Shown here one piece after another: positions 22,640 through 32,439 of a stretch of DNA of 64,000 nucleotides. Every line of letters begins with the position of its first letter. The stretch's first letter is position 1. The translations under genes were made by a program, and so were the position numbers. The notes under the pieces are model-generated. The model was not told the DNA's origin, ran no database searches, and was given only the letters and a program-made list of their open reading frames with translations. Source of the DNA: Didymella arachidicola (lineage: Eukaryota; Ascomycota; Dothideomycetes; Pleosporales; Didymellaceae); assembly GCA_016630955.3 (NCBI GenBank), contig CM049999.1, forward strand, positions 1,302,001 to 1,366,000, given 5' to 3'.

Positions 22640-25519
22640 CTACTTCCGTCGACTCCGGGACTTCTGACGCCATTCGCTGCCGTCAGTCTCAGCGATTACA
22701 TCGTTATCACTGTCAGAAGGATAAACAGACCCCAATGATTTCCTCTTGTTGCCTCGTGGGCTTGATGACAGCTGTGTCAGGTCCACTACGTTATCGCGAA
22801 CACATTTTCGGGCTTCAGTTGTTCGATCAATCGTACTCCGTGGGGCGGGAAGTGGCAGTTGCCCATCTTCCGTGTCGCCGATGAGGATATAATCGAGGAC
22901 TAATAGCCTCTGATCTGCTTCACGTGGCGTTGCAGTAGATTCTTCCCGAAATTTCGTGTCTCTTTCTGCGCTGCCTTCCGGCGTTGGAAGCTTTTTCCCG
23001 CCGAGATGTGCTGGAAGAAGATTCGGAGCGTCTCGAATCAACTGCAAATCAGAGTCAGGCGGAGCTATAATGGCCTTATTTGGACCTATACTTGAGGCAG
23101 GGGGTAGGCAGGGTGGCGCTGTAGGCTGCACCATGTCGATGAAAACATGTCCGCTGCCACCCCCTACCAAGATATCACTAAGCTGTCGGCGATATGCTTG
23201 TTTAGGGTTTGCTCCAGTAGCCCTACTCCTGCTTTGAACAGACAGGGGACCAATGAGAAAGCTTGCCATCGCGGGGCGATTATTGCTAGGGAAGCAGGCT
23301 GCCCGTCCAAAGAGCGTCCAGTCAAAGGTGTCTGCAGCACCAATGTGTTCATGCTCTGCAACTTTTGTCTCGGATGTGTTCACCCCGCCCTGTTTGGATT
23401 TACCAGAATTGATGTAGCATATGGTTTTAGAGATGAATTGATCGAGATCGATGCCAGCAGTCCTACTCTTATCCTGCAGCGTTGCGTTGAAGTGATCCGT
23501 CGTACGAGCAGATGATATCGAAGTAACCCTCGCGTCTGTGGATTGCTGTGCCTTGCCTAGATTGGAGTTTTTCATCAGGAATAACCTGCGGAGATCTCTA
23601 TGGTCTGAATCGTTGGCGTGGCATGCTTCCGCGCAAACAATAGCATCTTTGTTTCCGAGGGATGCGGCTCTGACTAAGCATCCTGGCCTAGAAGTTTCTG
23701 CTATTCGGCCTGCTGTGAGCATGTGAGGCGCTGGGAGAGCAGTCAATGTCTCACCTCCGCTGACGTTAAGGGCCATTTCCGCCTGAGCACTGCCGGACTG
23801 CATCGTCTGCCGGATTGAAAGAGCAGCTTTCACTGGCTCACTATCGCTAGGTGAATCCTCGATGTTCATGAAGCTGCCTGGGTTAACTGATGATGGCCGA
23901 GGGTGTTCATGTGTAGACTCCGATAAATGATGCAGCTTGGGACCCAATGTGTATCTTTCTCTTTCTTCGACATTAGTGCGAGTCGACTGGTTTGTTGAGG
24001 TATGCCGAACTGGGATCTCCTCATTCGGCTCAAAGGGTTCGCCTACAGCGACAGCATCGGGGGCATCTGACCGCGTCCGTGACCTTGCGCCTTGCAACGG
24101 CTCGGTATTGACCTCTTCTTCTGGCGACCGCTCTGTGCCAACTATTGCTGAACCACAAGCATTTTGCGCTGGGCTACGGGCTCTGCCGTCGACCTCGGCG
24201 TTATTGTGATCTTCGTATTGATATTCCTCGCTCCCGCCGTTATCGTCGTTGCCCCATTTAACTATACTTAGCTCTTTGCAAACAGCGCACAACCGTTTAC
24301 CAAAGGCTTCATGGACATCAATTTTAGGATTGCTGATCAAACCTTGATTTTCCGCAAGGAAGAAATAGTACGAAACCAGACTTCTGAGCTTTGCTGTTCG
24401 AGCGGATTTGGCGTCGTTCTTATAGGATACCTTCTTCAGGTTGTTAAGGTACTCTAAGGGCTGCACCAAGTCGACTCCTTTTCTCATATCGTTCACATCG
24501 TATATCTGTTCGAGACCGGTTTTGTCATGACTCATGAAATACATTGATGTTTTGCCTTCGTTGTGATCGATGTAGGCGTAGAGATTGATGACCTCCTCAG
24601 TTTCTTGGTATGCAGCGGTTCCAACGAACACCCTGAAAGGGAAAAGCGAGCCTCCGAGATCGTGTGGGGATATCGTCATGGGCTTTGGCGGAATCTGATC
24701 GAGCATTTTGAATCTCCGATCACCAAGCTCCCTCTTCAGTTTCTCGAGAGAGGTGTTTGGAGTGATCGCGATATCGCTGCCTCTTGACCGAACAGTACCG
24801 CCCAGATATCGGCCGTTGGGCGTGGTGCTGACCGTATTCGAACCTTCGGTGCGAGCATTGCTGGTTGGGCCGGCGAGCGTATCTTCTTTTGACTTATCTT
24901 GAGCTTCCTTAGCGAACTCAAAAGTGTTCGTTTGTGCTAAAGCAGCTAGCTTTCGTTGATGTCGCCACACATGAAACGCGTCACGCGAGTCGATGTAGCG
25001 AAGCGCCTGGATCAAACTATCGCAAAACTTATCCCATCGCCACGCAGATGCATCAACATCGGCTGCAGCTGCCAAGTATAAGATAATGGCAGACAATATC
25101 TCCCGGACATTTGTCGATTCATCCATGAGGTCGTGTTGGAGGAAGCAGAATGGTGGGAGCAGTAATGTTGCTTTGCGGAGAAGCGAAGAAGCTGAGCGAG
25201 GGTACTGGATAGTGCACGTTCCATTCGATTCCTGGTCATAGAAGAGCAAAGGCGGCTGAAAGTCCTTCTTTTCTGATCGTGACACGATGCGTGCCCAAAC
25301 TTGACTCGTCGAGCCATTGGGATTAGGTCGATTCCCCAAAAACAACGTGATCGTATCATGACCGTTCTTCCTCACCTTGTTGAAGCGGAACGATTCAGGT
25401 GTTGGCAACGAGCTGAGAACGTCTTGCAATCCCGAGCGCTGAACGTCTTTCTGCCATGCCTGGAGAGGGGTCTCGTGTTGTTGCCCGCGCGATGGTCGAG
25501 CACCGCGCTGGCGAAACAT
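22640..25519 (-). CDS. Tandem-family protein A: two copies of an unrecognised domain, long disordered tail
   Basis: Single exon, 959 aa; ATG at 25519 (MFRQRGARPS), since the open frame upstream lacks an ATG. Two related segments are visible. Copy 1, about residues 55-175: ITLFLGN, QVWARIV, PPLLFYDQESNG, then a helical part with ILSAIILYLAAA. Copy 2, about 252-417: PNTSLEKLKRELGDRRF, FPFRVFVGT, INLYAYID, then LRSLVSYYFFLAEN and FGKRLCAVCKEL. The same order recurs in the two genes upstream on the same strand, so this is a tandemly duplicated family. The remaining ~540 residues are polar and probably disordered, with acidic and Ser/Thr/Pro-rich stretches and a basic C-terminal end (WRQKSRSRRK) that could be a nuclear signal. 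I do not recognise the family; no catalytic motif, signal peptide or TM helix is apparent. Confidence 0.7.
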   Translation of the reverse strand: MFRQRGARPSRGQQHETPLQAWQKDVQRSGLQDVLSSLPTPESFRFNKVRKNGHDTITLFLGNRPNPNGSTSQVWARIVSRSEKKDFQPPLLFYDQESNGTCTIQYPRSASSLLRKATLLLPPFCFLQHDLMDESTNVREILSAIILYLAAAADVDASAWRWDKFCDSLIQALRYIDSRDAFHVWRHQRKLAALAQTNTFEFAKEAQDKSKEDTLAGPTSNARTEGSNTVSTTPNGRYLGGTVRSRGSDIAITPNTSLEKLKRELGDRRFKMLDQIPPKPMTISPHDLGGSLFPFRVFVGTAAYQETEEVINLYAYIDHNEGKTSMYFMSHDKTGLEQIYDVNDMRKGVDLVQPLEYLNNLKKVSYKNDAKSARTAKLRSLVSYYFFLAENQGLISNPKIDVHEAFGKRLCAVCKELSIVKWGNDDNGGSEEYQYEDHNNAEVDGRARSPAQNACGSAIVGTERSPEEEVNTEPLQGARSRTRSDAPDAVAVGEPFEPNEEIPVRHTSTNQSTRTNVEERERYTLGPKLHHLSESTHEHPRPSSVNPGSFMNIEDSPSDSEPVKAALSIRQTMQSGSAQAEMALNVSGGETLTALPAPHMLTAGRIAETSRPGCLVRAASLGNKDAIVCAEACHANDSDHRDLRRLFLMKNSNLGKAQQSTDARVTSISSARTTDHFNATLQDKSRTAGIDLDQFISKTICYINSGKSKQGGVNTSETKVAEHEHIGAADTFDWTLFGRAACFPSNNRPAMASFLIGPLSVQSRSRATGANPKQAYRRQLSDILVGGGSGHVFIDMVQPTAPPCLPPASSIGPNKAIIAPPDSDLQLIRDAPNLLPAHLGGKKLPTPEGSAERDTKFREESTATPREADQRLLVLDYILIGDTEDGQLPLPAPRSTIDRTTEARKCVRDNVVDLTQLSSSPRGNKRKSLGSVYPSDSDNDVIAETDGSEWRQKSRSRRK

Positions 25520-25913
25520 TGATGTGGATGCGGGCGTTGGTGGTGTTGTGGTGTCCAGAGGCTGTGTGTCTGTGCTGTTGCACGTTGACAAAAGGAGAAG
25601 GCGCGTCAAGGAAGCGCGTCAAGCAAACAATCCGAGCGCTTACCTCCGTGGCGCAGCACACCTACTTCAACATTCACGCACGTTCAGGCAGGGTCTCAGA
25701 CCGGTTTTCCTCACACCACGGTCTGAACCATATGCTTTTCTGTTATGCACAAGATGTCATCTAAACTTGTAAGTTGTTAAAGTAGTGAAGGGAAAGGTCA
25801 CGTGCACAAAGTCTATCCATGGAGGAATCTACAAACGTTGTCTATTTATGTTTTTGGAGGCATTCGAAAGCCCATAAATTCTGTGCTAGGTAATAGAGAC
25901 GCTCTATAGGTGT
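25520..25913. other. Intergenic in tandem family
   Basis: About 0.4 kb between the stop of gene B and the start of gene A, with the promoter of gene A. No clear box seen. Confidence 0.35.
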
Positions 25914-27101
25914 CTACTCCTCGCCTGAATCGTCGAACCGCAATCGCTTGGTGTCTGTATGCGCGAGATCTTGACCTAGCTGGAGGAAGGCTAGATCTCT
26001 TGATGACAAAGAAGTGCACAGCCGCTTGCGTTCTGCTTTCGCTTGCTTCAAAGAACCCTTAAGCATGTCGTCTTCCTCCCTAAGCTGTTCCAGTTCTGCC
26101 CAAAGGACAGTCTGGCGCTCTGATTCTCCGCCAACCTTCTCTCTCGTGCCTCATTCTCAGTAAAGTTGAGCCTATACGATGTGATAAATACCTCTGGGCT
26201 GATAGTAGAGGTCTTGTGGACTGAGTGTGTCGGACTTTGTGGGTCTGCAAGTCTGCTCGCCTCCAGCGGAGCTTCTGCACTCTCACCAAATAGCATTTCT
26301 GCAAGCGACGGTTTCGCCTCCCCATGGCCCACATCCTCGGTCTTGTAACTATTGGTAGATCTTTCCGGTGTGGTGAGGCGGTTCGAGTGGCTGCTGGGGA
26401 GTGGTAAAGCCCGGCTCGGACGGGAGCCCTTGATCGCCTTGTGGCTGACTGTGTAGACATCAGCATCCTCCCAGCTGGTTAGCTTGTGGTGCTTTAGTGC
26501 ATGGACGAGTAAGGCATACGAGTGGAAGTGCAGAAGTTTGAGACTTCATTGATGCACCCAATGACTGAGCTGCGACATCGCTGATAACCTTCTCGGCGTT
26601 CGCCTTCGCGAATCTGCAGGCCGCCTTCAGCTCAGCAACGAAGAGATCACTGATTGGCCATTGTGTGGGCAGCTGCAGCCGCTGTAGGATGAAGTAGTAG
26701 CGCAGGACCGAGCTAAGATGCGCGCGGTCAAAGCGTCCATGCTGTGGTTTCAGACAGGTAAATGCTGACATCGGTGAAGCTCTTTCAATAGCTTCATCCA
26801 GCGTGATAGGCTCTTCAGGCTGTCCTGTCCGCGAAAAGACCTTGAGCCTGCACTCTGGAGGGCGATTACTGCCAGGTTTATTGTGGAGCAAAACCCAAAT
26901 ACTCTTGGACGGTGTCTTGTTTGGCTCTAGGTTGCCGAATAAGACTCGAAGAGGGAGTGGGTGGCGGCCAGACTCTGCTTCGTTATTAAACGGTGCAGTG
27001 CGCACTTTTTCGTCTGGAAGGTAGGATAAAAGACCTACGTCGTCGCCCATACGCTTCCGAAGCTCCTTAATGGTGGCATCTGCTTGGCTGAGTAACTGCA
27101 T
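25914..27101 (-). CDS. Tandem-family protein B: one domain copy plus C-terminal coiled coil
   Basis: Proposed exons 27101-26520, 26482-26192 and 26138-25914; introns of 37 and 53 bp, both phase 0; 365 aa. The ATG at 27101 (MQLLSQADAT) is the first in frame; an earlier exon cannot be excluded. The domain (about residues 1-180) reads IKELRKRMGDD, LPLRVLFGN, IWVLLHN, LKVFSRTGQ, then LSSVLRYYFILQRL and FVAELKAACRFAK, matching gene A copy 2 in order and spacing. After a polar linker the last exon gives a coiled coil (VLWAELEQLREEDDMLKGSL) with basic residues and an acidic end. The 37-bp intron is at the lower limit for fungi, but without it the frame breaks; a 1-bp lesion is the alternative. Function unknown. 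Confidence 0.55.
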
Positions 27102-27439
27102 GTCGAACACTCTGCCTGAGTGCGCGCACAGATGCAGGTGTCATAGCCGTGGTGCAGATAAGATGTCGTGTGTGAGAGGTGTTCACGGTCACACTGTGGG
27201 CCTTCGTTTGTTTGTTGTGTGTGCATGCTATTGCTGTTGAGGGTCATCAGAGGAAGCCGCGAAAGAAAGTCAAGAAGCGAGGAACGAGAACCTGGGGTGC
27301 ATTGATCGCAGAAGTCATGTGCATTCGTAGCAATCATCAGTTCAATTTCTAGAGGCAACTCAAAAAAACCGACTCTGTACCTCATAATCGAGGAAATTTT
27401 GGCCACGGTGGACAACATCGGTGAGGTTCAGGACCTGAT
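27102..27439. other. Intergenic in tandem family
   Basis: About 0.34 kb. A minus-strand frame ending at 27035 contains FFELPLEIELMIA, which looks like an F-box start, but it is too short and overlaps gene B, so it is not called. Confidence 0.3.
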
Positions 27440-29004
27440 TCAAATCGGCCTTCTGATAACCCAGGCTTCTTTGTCTCCAGTAGCAACGCCTTCTGTCTTT
27501 CTGCGCTTTCGCAGACGCTTCTCGTCTGCATCTCGCTCCAGGTAGGCTAGAAGATCTTCACGTGACAAGCTGTCTCTTTGATGCTTCGCGTCTTGCTCTT
27601 CTGCGTTCTTACGCTGTAAGGCGATCTCTCGTTGCTGATTGGGTTTATCCTTGCAATCCCTGTACTCTGTAATGAGAGCCTAATGCTTCTCCTTCTCCGT
27701 GGCATCTTCCGTTCGGTGTTTCGCCTTGAGCTTCTGAAGCATATCCTTTATCTCGTTCTCATGACGCTGCTTCAGCTCCACGTCGATGCTGTACTTTAGA
27801 TCCTCTAGAGGCTTCTGATAGTTCTTCCTATTTGATTCTATCGCAGCATCGATTCGTTTTATTTCCTCGACTGTGTCACATACCCTATCTCTAGCAGCTT
27901 GGTAACGTGAAGCGCCGTCTTTGCCGACTTTCGCGGGAGTAACGATTGGTGGGGCTGTGTCTACCGTCGTAGAGTCGTGATTGTTCGGCGAGAGTTTTGG
28001 GAGCACGACTACAGAGGGTGCATGTGCTATAGCCTTAGCTGTAGCCGCTGATTTTGGTAGAGCTTCGATCGCGGATGTAGTTGAAGATTTCTGCGTAGCG
28101 GGCGCATTAGAGTTACTACTCTTTCGTAACAGCGGAGCTTGCCTCTCTGGATGCATCGTTGTTTGTGGCTTCTTTCTGACAACGGAAGATGGCCAAGTTG
28201 GTTTCTGGTTACTTGTCCGCATAGCTGCCGGCTCAGTAGGTGGCACTCTTGCAGACAGTGTTGACGCGTCTGACGTAGCAGGGAAGCTCTCACAGTTTTC
28301 AGATGCGGACGCAAGTGGGAGACGGAAGAATTGAATATCAGGGCCTTGGCTTTGCGTTTTACGCGCCATCAAAGGCTTTTCAAATGAGGCCGGAAGGTTC
28401 GGAGTTGCGGTCTTGCTTTCTTGTGGATCGAATGAACGGCACAGTGTCTTGCGTTCCTTCACAAACTTGGCAGAAAATCTTGTGTTTGATGGGAACTCGG
28501 TACTCTTGAGAATGAAGCAGGTCTGCTGGAGTGTTAGTTCACATTAGCTGAGAGTACAAGGAGGCTGCTTATCTTGATGAGCACGGCACGTCGCACAGGG
28601 TCTTCAACCTTCTGAAAGGTGGCACACCAAGAGCCACCGTTGCTGTTGTCCATCTCATCAGTCGAGGTTTTTGTGAGCATGTCCCCTTCGCCCCTAGCAT
28701 AGATTACCAGACGAGGGACGCCGTCCTGCGCCTTGATGTCTGATGGAAGGAAACCCCAGGTCTTGTGCCCGGACTTCAAAGTACCTACGAAGATCTTGTA
28801 GGGTAGACATTGAGTGAGTTCCTCAGTACGAACTAGGATGACGGAAGCGATGGGAATGCGATCAAGAAGGGGTGCGTCATATCCAAGCTCGCTCTTGAGC
28901 AATTCGAGGGTAGAAGTATTGGGCAACGTCCGCTTCCCTTTCTCTGTGCGGGAGACCATGATGGGAGTGGGTGGAACTTTGCTGGTAGACTGGAGGTCAT
29001 CCAT
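27440..29004 (-). pseudogene. Tandem-family member C, damaged (splice donor and nonsense)
   Basis: ATG at 29004. Exon 1 (29004-28573) carries LPNTSTLELLKSELGYD, LPYKIFVGTL and PRLVIYARGEGD, aligning with gene A copy 2 (PNTSLEKLKRELG, FPFRVFVGT). Exon 2 starts at 28525 (QTCFILKSTEF, FVKERKTLCRSF) and aligns with the YYFILQRL...AACRFAK part of gene B. The 47-bp intron between them has a branch ACTAAC and CAG acceptor, but its donor reads ATAAGC instead of GTAAGC. A long Ser/Pro/Thr-rich linker and a Lys/Glu-rich coiled coil follow. A TAG at 27682-27680 ends the frame, yet the same frame continues coding-like (REIALQRKNAEEQDAKHQRD, DEKRLRKRRKTEG) to a TGA at 27440. Both lesions are C:G to T:A changes. 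A shortened 425-aa product is possible if the donor is used. Confidence 0.6.
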
Positions 29005-29939
29005 GTGCTGTGAAGATCCTGAGGGCGCTGAACTAGTTGAGTTGGTGGGGCATGTTTGTGTTTACGCCTGGTGAGGCGCCATGGTGACGCATCCAGCCGA
29101 CCTTGGAAGACGTGCAAACGGCGCAACCTTGGAAGTGGAGACAGGCACACGTGATTTAACAGGCGTATCCTTCCATTGGCAAGATCTCCAGGCTACCTAG
29201 GGGGCCTCTTTTCACTTTGCTGTGATAAGATGTCTTACCTTTCCTCCAACAGACTGAAAGGATCATTGGCTCATGTGTCGAGTAAGGCCCCGGGAGCTCC
29301 TGAATGGAATCCATGGATGAGACGACGGCTCGCTCTGCGTCTCATAATCACGGATGTCCTTCCTCATGTTCTTCAACGTGGTCCAGAAATAAAATCTGAC
29401 TACCACGGCATGTAGGCAGGTGATCAGCAGTGTCAGCTGGAGGTAAAATCATCTGTGCTGCGTCGTTTTGTTGAGTCTGTGTCATTTGTGCAGCTGTGTC
29501 ACCACAAATATCCGCGAAACCTTCTCTCAGAGCCTGGCTAGAGTGCCCAGATTGTGCACGATGTTGGAAACGCCCGGTACCTGCAGTCACACCTCTCGTA
29601 CAGGCTTCCTCATGATAGGATTCCGTACTACTACCCATTGAGTTATGAGGAGCATTAAAATGGCTGTGTTGGGTGAAGGATTTAAACGATGTTTTTAGAA
29701 AGGTGACCTTTGTATTAGTCAGGATCGGTGGGCGTCTCTGGCCTGATGGTCCTGTTGTGAGTTCGCGGAGTGTTCCAACGGCAGTCCTGACGATGGAGGT
29801 GGAAAGTGTGAGGGATTGGCGAGAACTGTTGGATGTCCTCAGAGGTCTCTCATTGCACGTGTCGGACGGACCGCTGCATCTGACAAATCAACGGTTTGCA
29901 TTCACTATCTATGCAGAGTGCCTTTGCCCGTCGTCTCCC
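29005..29939. other. 0.9 kb region with one short unassigned ORF
   Basis: Holds the promoter of tandem gene C and the 3' flank of the MFS gene. A 96-codon ATG frame at 29638-29348 (minus; Gln/Thr/His-rich) has no family signal; a downstream exon-like stretch (RFYFWTTLKNMRKDIRDYE) lies on the same strand. It may be a small hypothetical gene or decay product. Confidence 0.3.
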
Positions 29940-31610
29940 TTATTTGAAGTTTGCCATACGATTCTTGCGTAGTCGTATCTTAAGCAGGAAGAGCAGACTT
30001 GTGACTACTCCCATGGCTCCAAAGCCGATACCCAGATACATGGCAGCCCGATATCCTCGAAGCTCATCCTCTTCGGTTTGGCCACCGTTATTCACGTGTA
30101 TTTCAACGGTTCCTGCGATGCCGACGCCTATACTGATACTGTAGTTGACGATGGTGTTGACCAAGCTTGCCGCCATGCCCTGGTGGCGCTTCTCGACCGC
30201 ATTGCTCATGATAAGGGTGCCTGCTGGGAAACTCATGTCCATACCCCACGGGATAATTAGTGTCGCTACAAAGGTCTGAGCCCAGTAGATTTGGTGAATG
30301 GGAAAAGTTGCGAAGACAATACTGCCGACTGTGAAGGCGCACATGGAAATGAGCATAACCCAGCCAGGACCAATACGTGAAATGACTTGTCCTGTTGTGA
30401 TCGCCGCGATGAACCCAGAGATGGTGACCGGGCAGAGATAGGCCATTGTCAGAAGTGGCGATGTGCCTCGCAGTTGTTGTAGGATTTGGATGAAGTAGTA
30501 GATGAAGATGCCTACAGGATGTTAGTTCAGGACCGACTTTACACAATAGCGTGACATACCGAAAGCTGCCCAGCCACACATTTCGCAGATCATGACCAAA
30601 GTCACATCGGTACTTAGAGCATCGAAGGGGATCAATGGGTGCTTAGATACCTTCAACTCGATCCAGAAAAAGACGGGAAAAAGAAGGATTCCGACAACGA
30701 GCAGCGCATAGATGTAGGGTTGCTCCCACCCGAATCCTGGTGCCTGATTCCACGCAAAGTTAAACAGTATCATAGCTGTGATGCCTACAGTTGCCCCGAG
30801 CATGTCGAGCTCGCTGATTCTCTGTGCGAGTGTGGAATCCTGCACCTCGTGCTTAAGCGGCACGGCTGGTAAGATAAAGTATGACAGGGCGGCGAGCAAT
30901 ACCAAGGCGATTCCAAATGTCCAGAAGGTCCAAGGCCACCAGAGGAGCGACCAAAGGCCAGCAAATGTACCACCTACAACGGCCCCGCTTGGTGCACATG
31001 CACCAAACAGCGAGAACATCATGTTCTTTCTCCGGCCCTCGTCGTAGGTTGCGCCGAGGAGCCCCAAAGCGTTCGGTAGCAAGATAGCTGGTCCAATACC
31101 GCTGAGTACTCGTGCGAATATGAAGAGCACCTGTCCGCCATTACCTGGAGCGTAAACGCTGCAGCCGGCCACAACATTCCAAATTGCGAACCAGCCAAAC
31201 CCGATGATGACCATCGTCTTGTATCCAAACAGGTCGCCGCAACGGCCTGATAGTAGGATAAAGGTTCCAACGGTAAGCGAGTAGCCTGCAATGAGCCATG
31301 ATAGAACGCCTGGATCGGTGATGCCGAGATCATCGCCGATAATATGCAGGATGTTCAAGGTGTTGACCAACCCAACCTGCGTCACGAATTGCGCACAACA
31401 GAGCAATCCCACGAACATGAATTCGCGCAACGGCGACATTGTCTCTGCAATCGATGTGGTTCGGGCCAACTCCAGGTCGCCCTCTTGTGTGGAGGGTCGT
31501 GCAGAGGCGTGGGTAGGATGCCGCGATAGGTCTGAGGCTGACAAACTGAGTGATGAAGGTGAGCATGACACAAGCTCTTTTTGCTCAAGCGAGCCGTTCG
31601 TGACGTCCAT
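29940..31610 (-). CDS. MFS transporter, DHA2 family (aminotriazole-resistance/efflux type)
   Basis: Exon 1 is 31610-30560, the intron 30559-30512 (48 bp), exon 2 is 30511-29940; 540 aa. Splicing joins CEMCGWAAFG to IFIYYFIQILQQLRG. A ~55-residue Ser-rich cytosolic N-terminus is followed by 12-14 TM helices. Signatures: LIAGYSLTVGTFILLSGRCG in TM2, DLFGYKTMVIIGFGWF (MFS motif A region), RVLSGIGPAILLPNALGLLG (TM4) and APSGAVVGGTFAGL (TM5, motif C-like). The group contains drug:H+ antiporters exporting toxic compounds or secondary metabolites. It is the nearest intact gene to the PKS on one side (5.7 kb away, separated by transposon and pseudogenes), so it could be that locus's pump; this is inference. 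Confidence 0.88.
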
Positions 31611-32099
31611 GTTGTGAATGCGGTTGTGTAGTTGCGTTGGTCGAATACGGCTTCAAGATTCTCCCTCTCTTTCTATTCCGCAATCGTTGGACTGCAGTGT
31701 TCTTCCCAACTCCGGCTGAAGGGTGGTGAAAGTTATGTCTGATGCTATGGTCATGACTTTGATGTGGAGGAGAGGGGGTTTTGTAAATGTTCGAAACAGA
31801 GATTGTATTTCCGAATCCTTTATTACGTTAGCACCGAATGGCGGGCCAGCCATGCGGGTGAAGAAATAAGCCGCACTCACCATCACCTAAACACGGATAA
31901 ACACCGAAATTAACCCTCTCTCTTTACACTCTACAAGTACACCATGTTTACAAAGCCAGTAAAGATATAGGATCATACAGTAGGAGATTCTTCATAATTC
32001 TATATTCTTAGAATTCTAATATTACTTATTATTATATAGCTATAGGTGTAGTAAAAGGGTTACTTTTTGTAAGTGCGGCTTATTTTTGCACCCGCGTGG
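31611..32099. other. MFS promoter and AT-rich flank
   Basis: About 0.5 kb. The first 250 bp are the MFS upstream region; 31980-32060 is AT-rich (TATTATTATATAGCTATAG) and borders the inverted-repeat element. Confidence 0.4.
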
Positions 32100-32359
32100 C
32101 AGCCTGCGGTGTTGAGTTGTGGGGCCTTCGTTTCGTCACAGTTGTCTCACAAGATCCTTCGATCGGATTTACGGATGTCGTGATCGGATTTATCTCAAAC
32201 GAGGCTGTCCCACATCAGATAAGCAGTGGAACTACCACCACCACCTACTATGGTAGGTTCCATAAATATTGTGGGTGGAGACGCACGATAGGGGTGCTGT
32301 TCCAATAACGCTAAGTGGTGCTATTAACAGAAATACATTGAATTCCCCCTAATTCTGTA

Positions 32360-32422
32360 ACGTACATGTACAGCGAGCGGCGCGGTCAGCGAACGGCGCA
32401 CTTTTGCCAAGACCACACCAAA
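32360..32422 (+). repeat. Left terminal inverted repeat of Fot1 element
   Basis: The first 54 bases match the complement of the right end exactly; after one mismatch eight more match (63 bp in total). It contains GCGAGCGGCGCGGTCAGCG. Confidence 0.9.
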
Positions 32423-32439
32423 TCACCCTTTCTATACTA

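Noticed and set aside
27035..27418. F-box gene on the minus strand upstream of tandem gene B
   Set aside because: Only one F-box-like line (FFELPLEIELMIA) in a 127-codon frame overlapping gene B; too little to support a gene.
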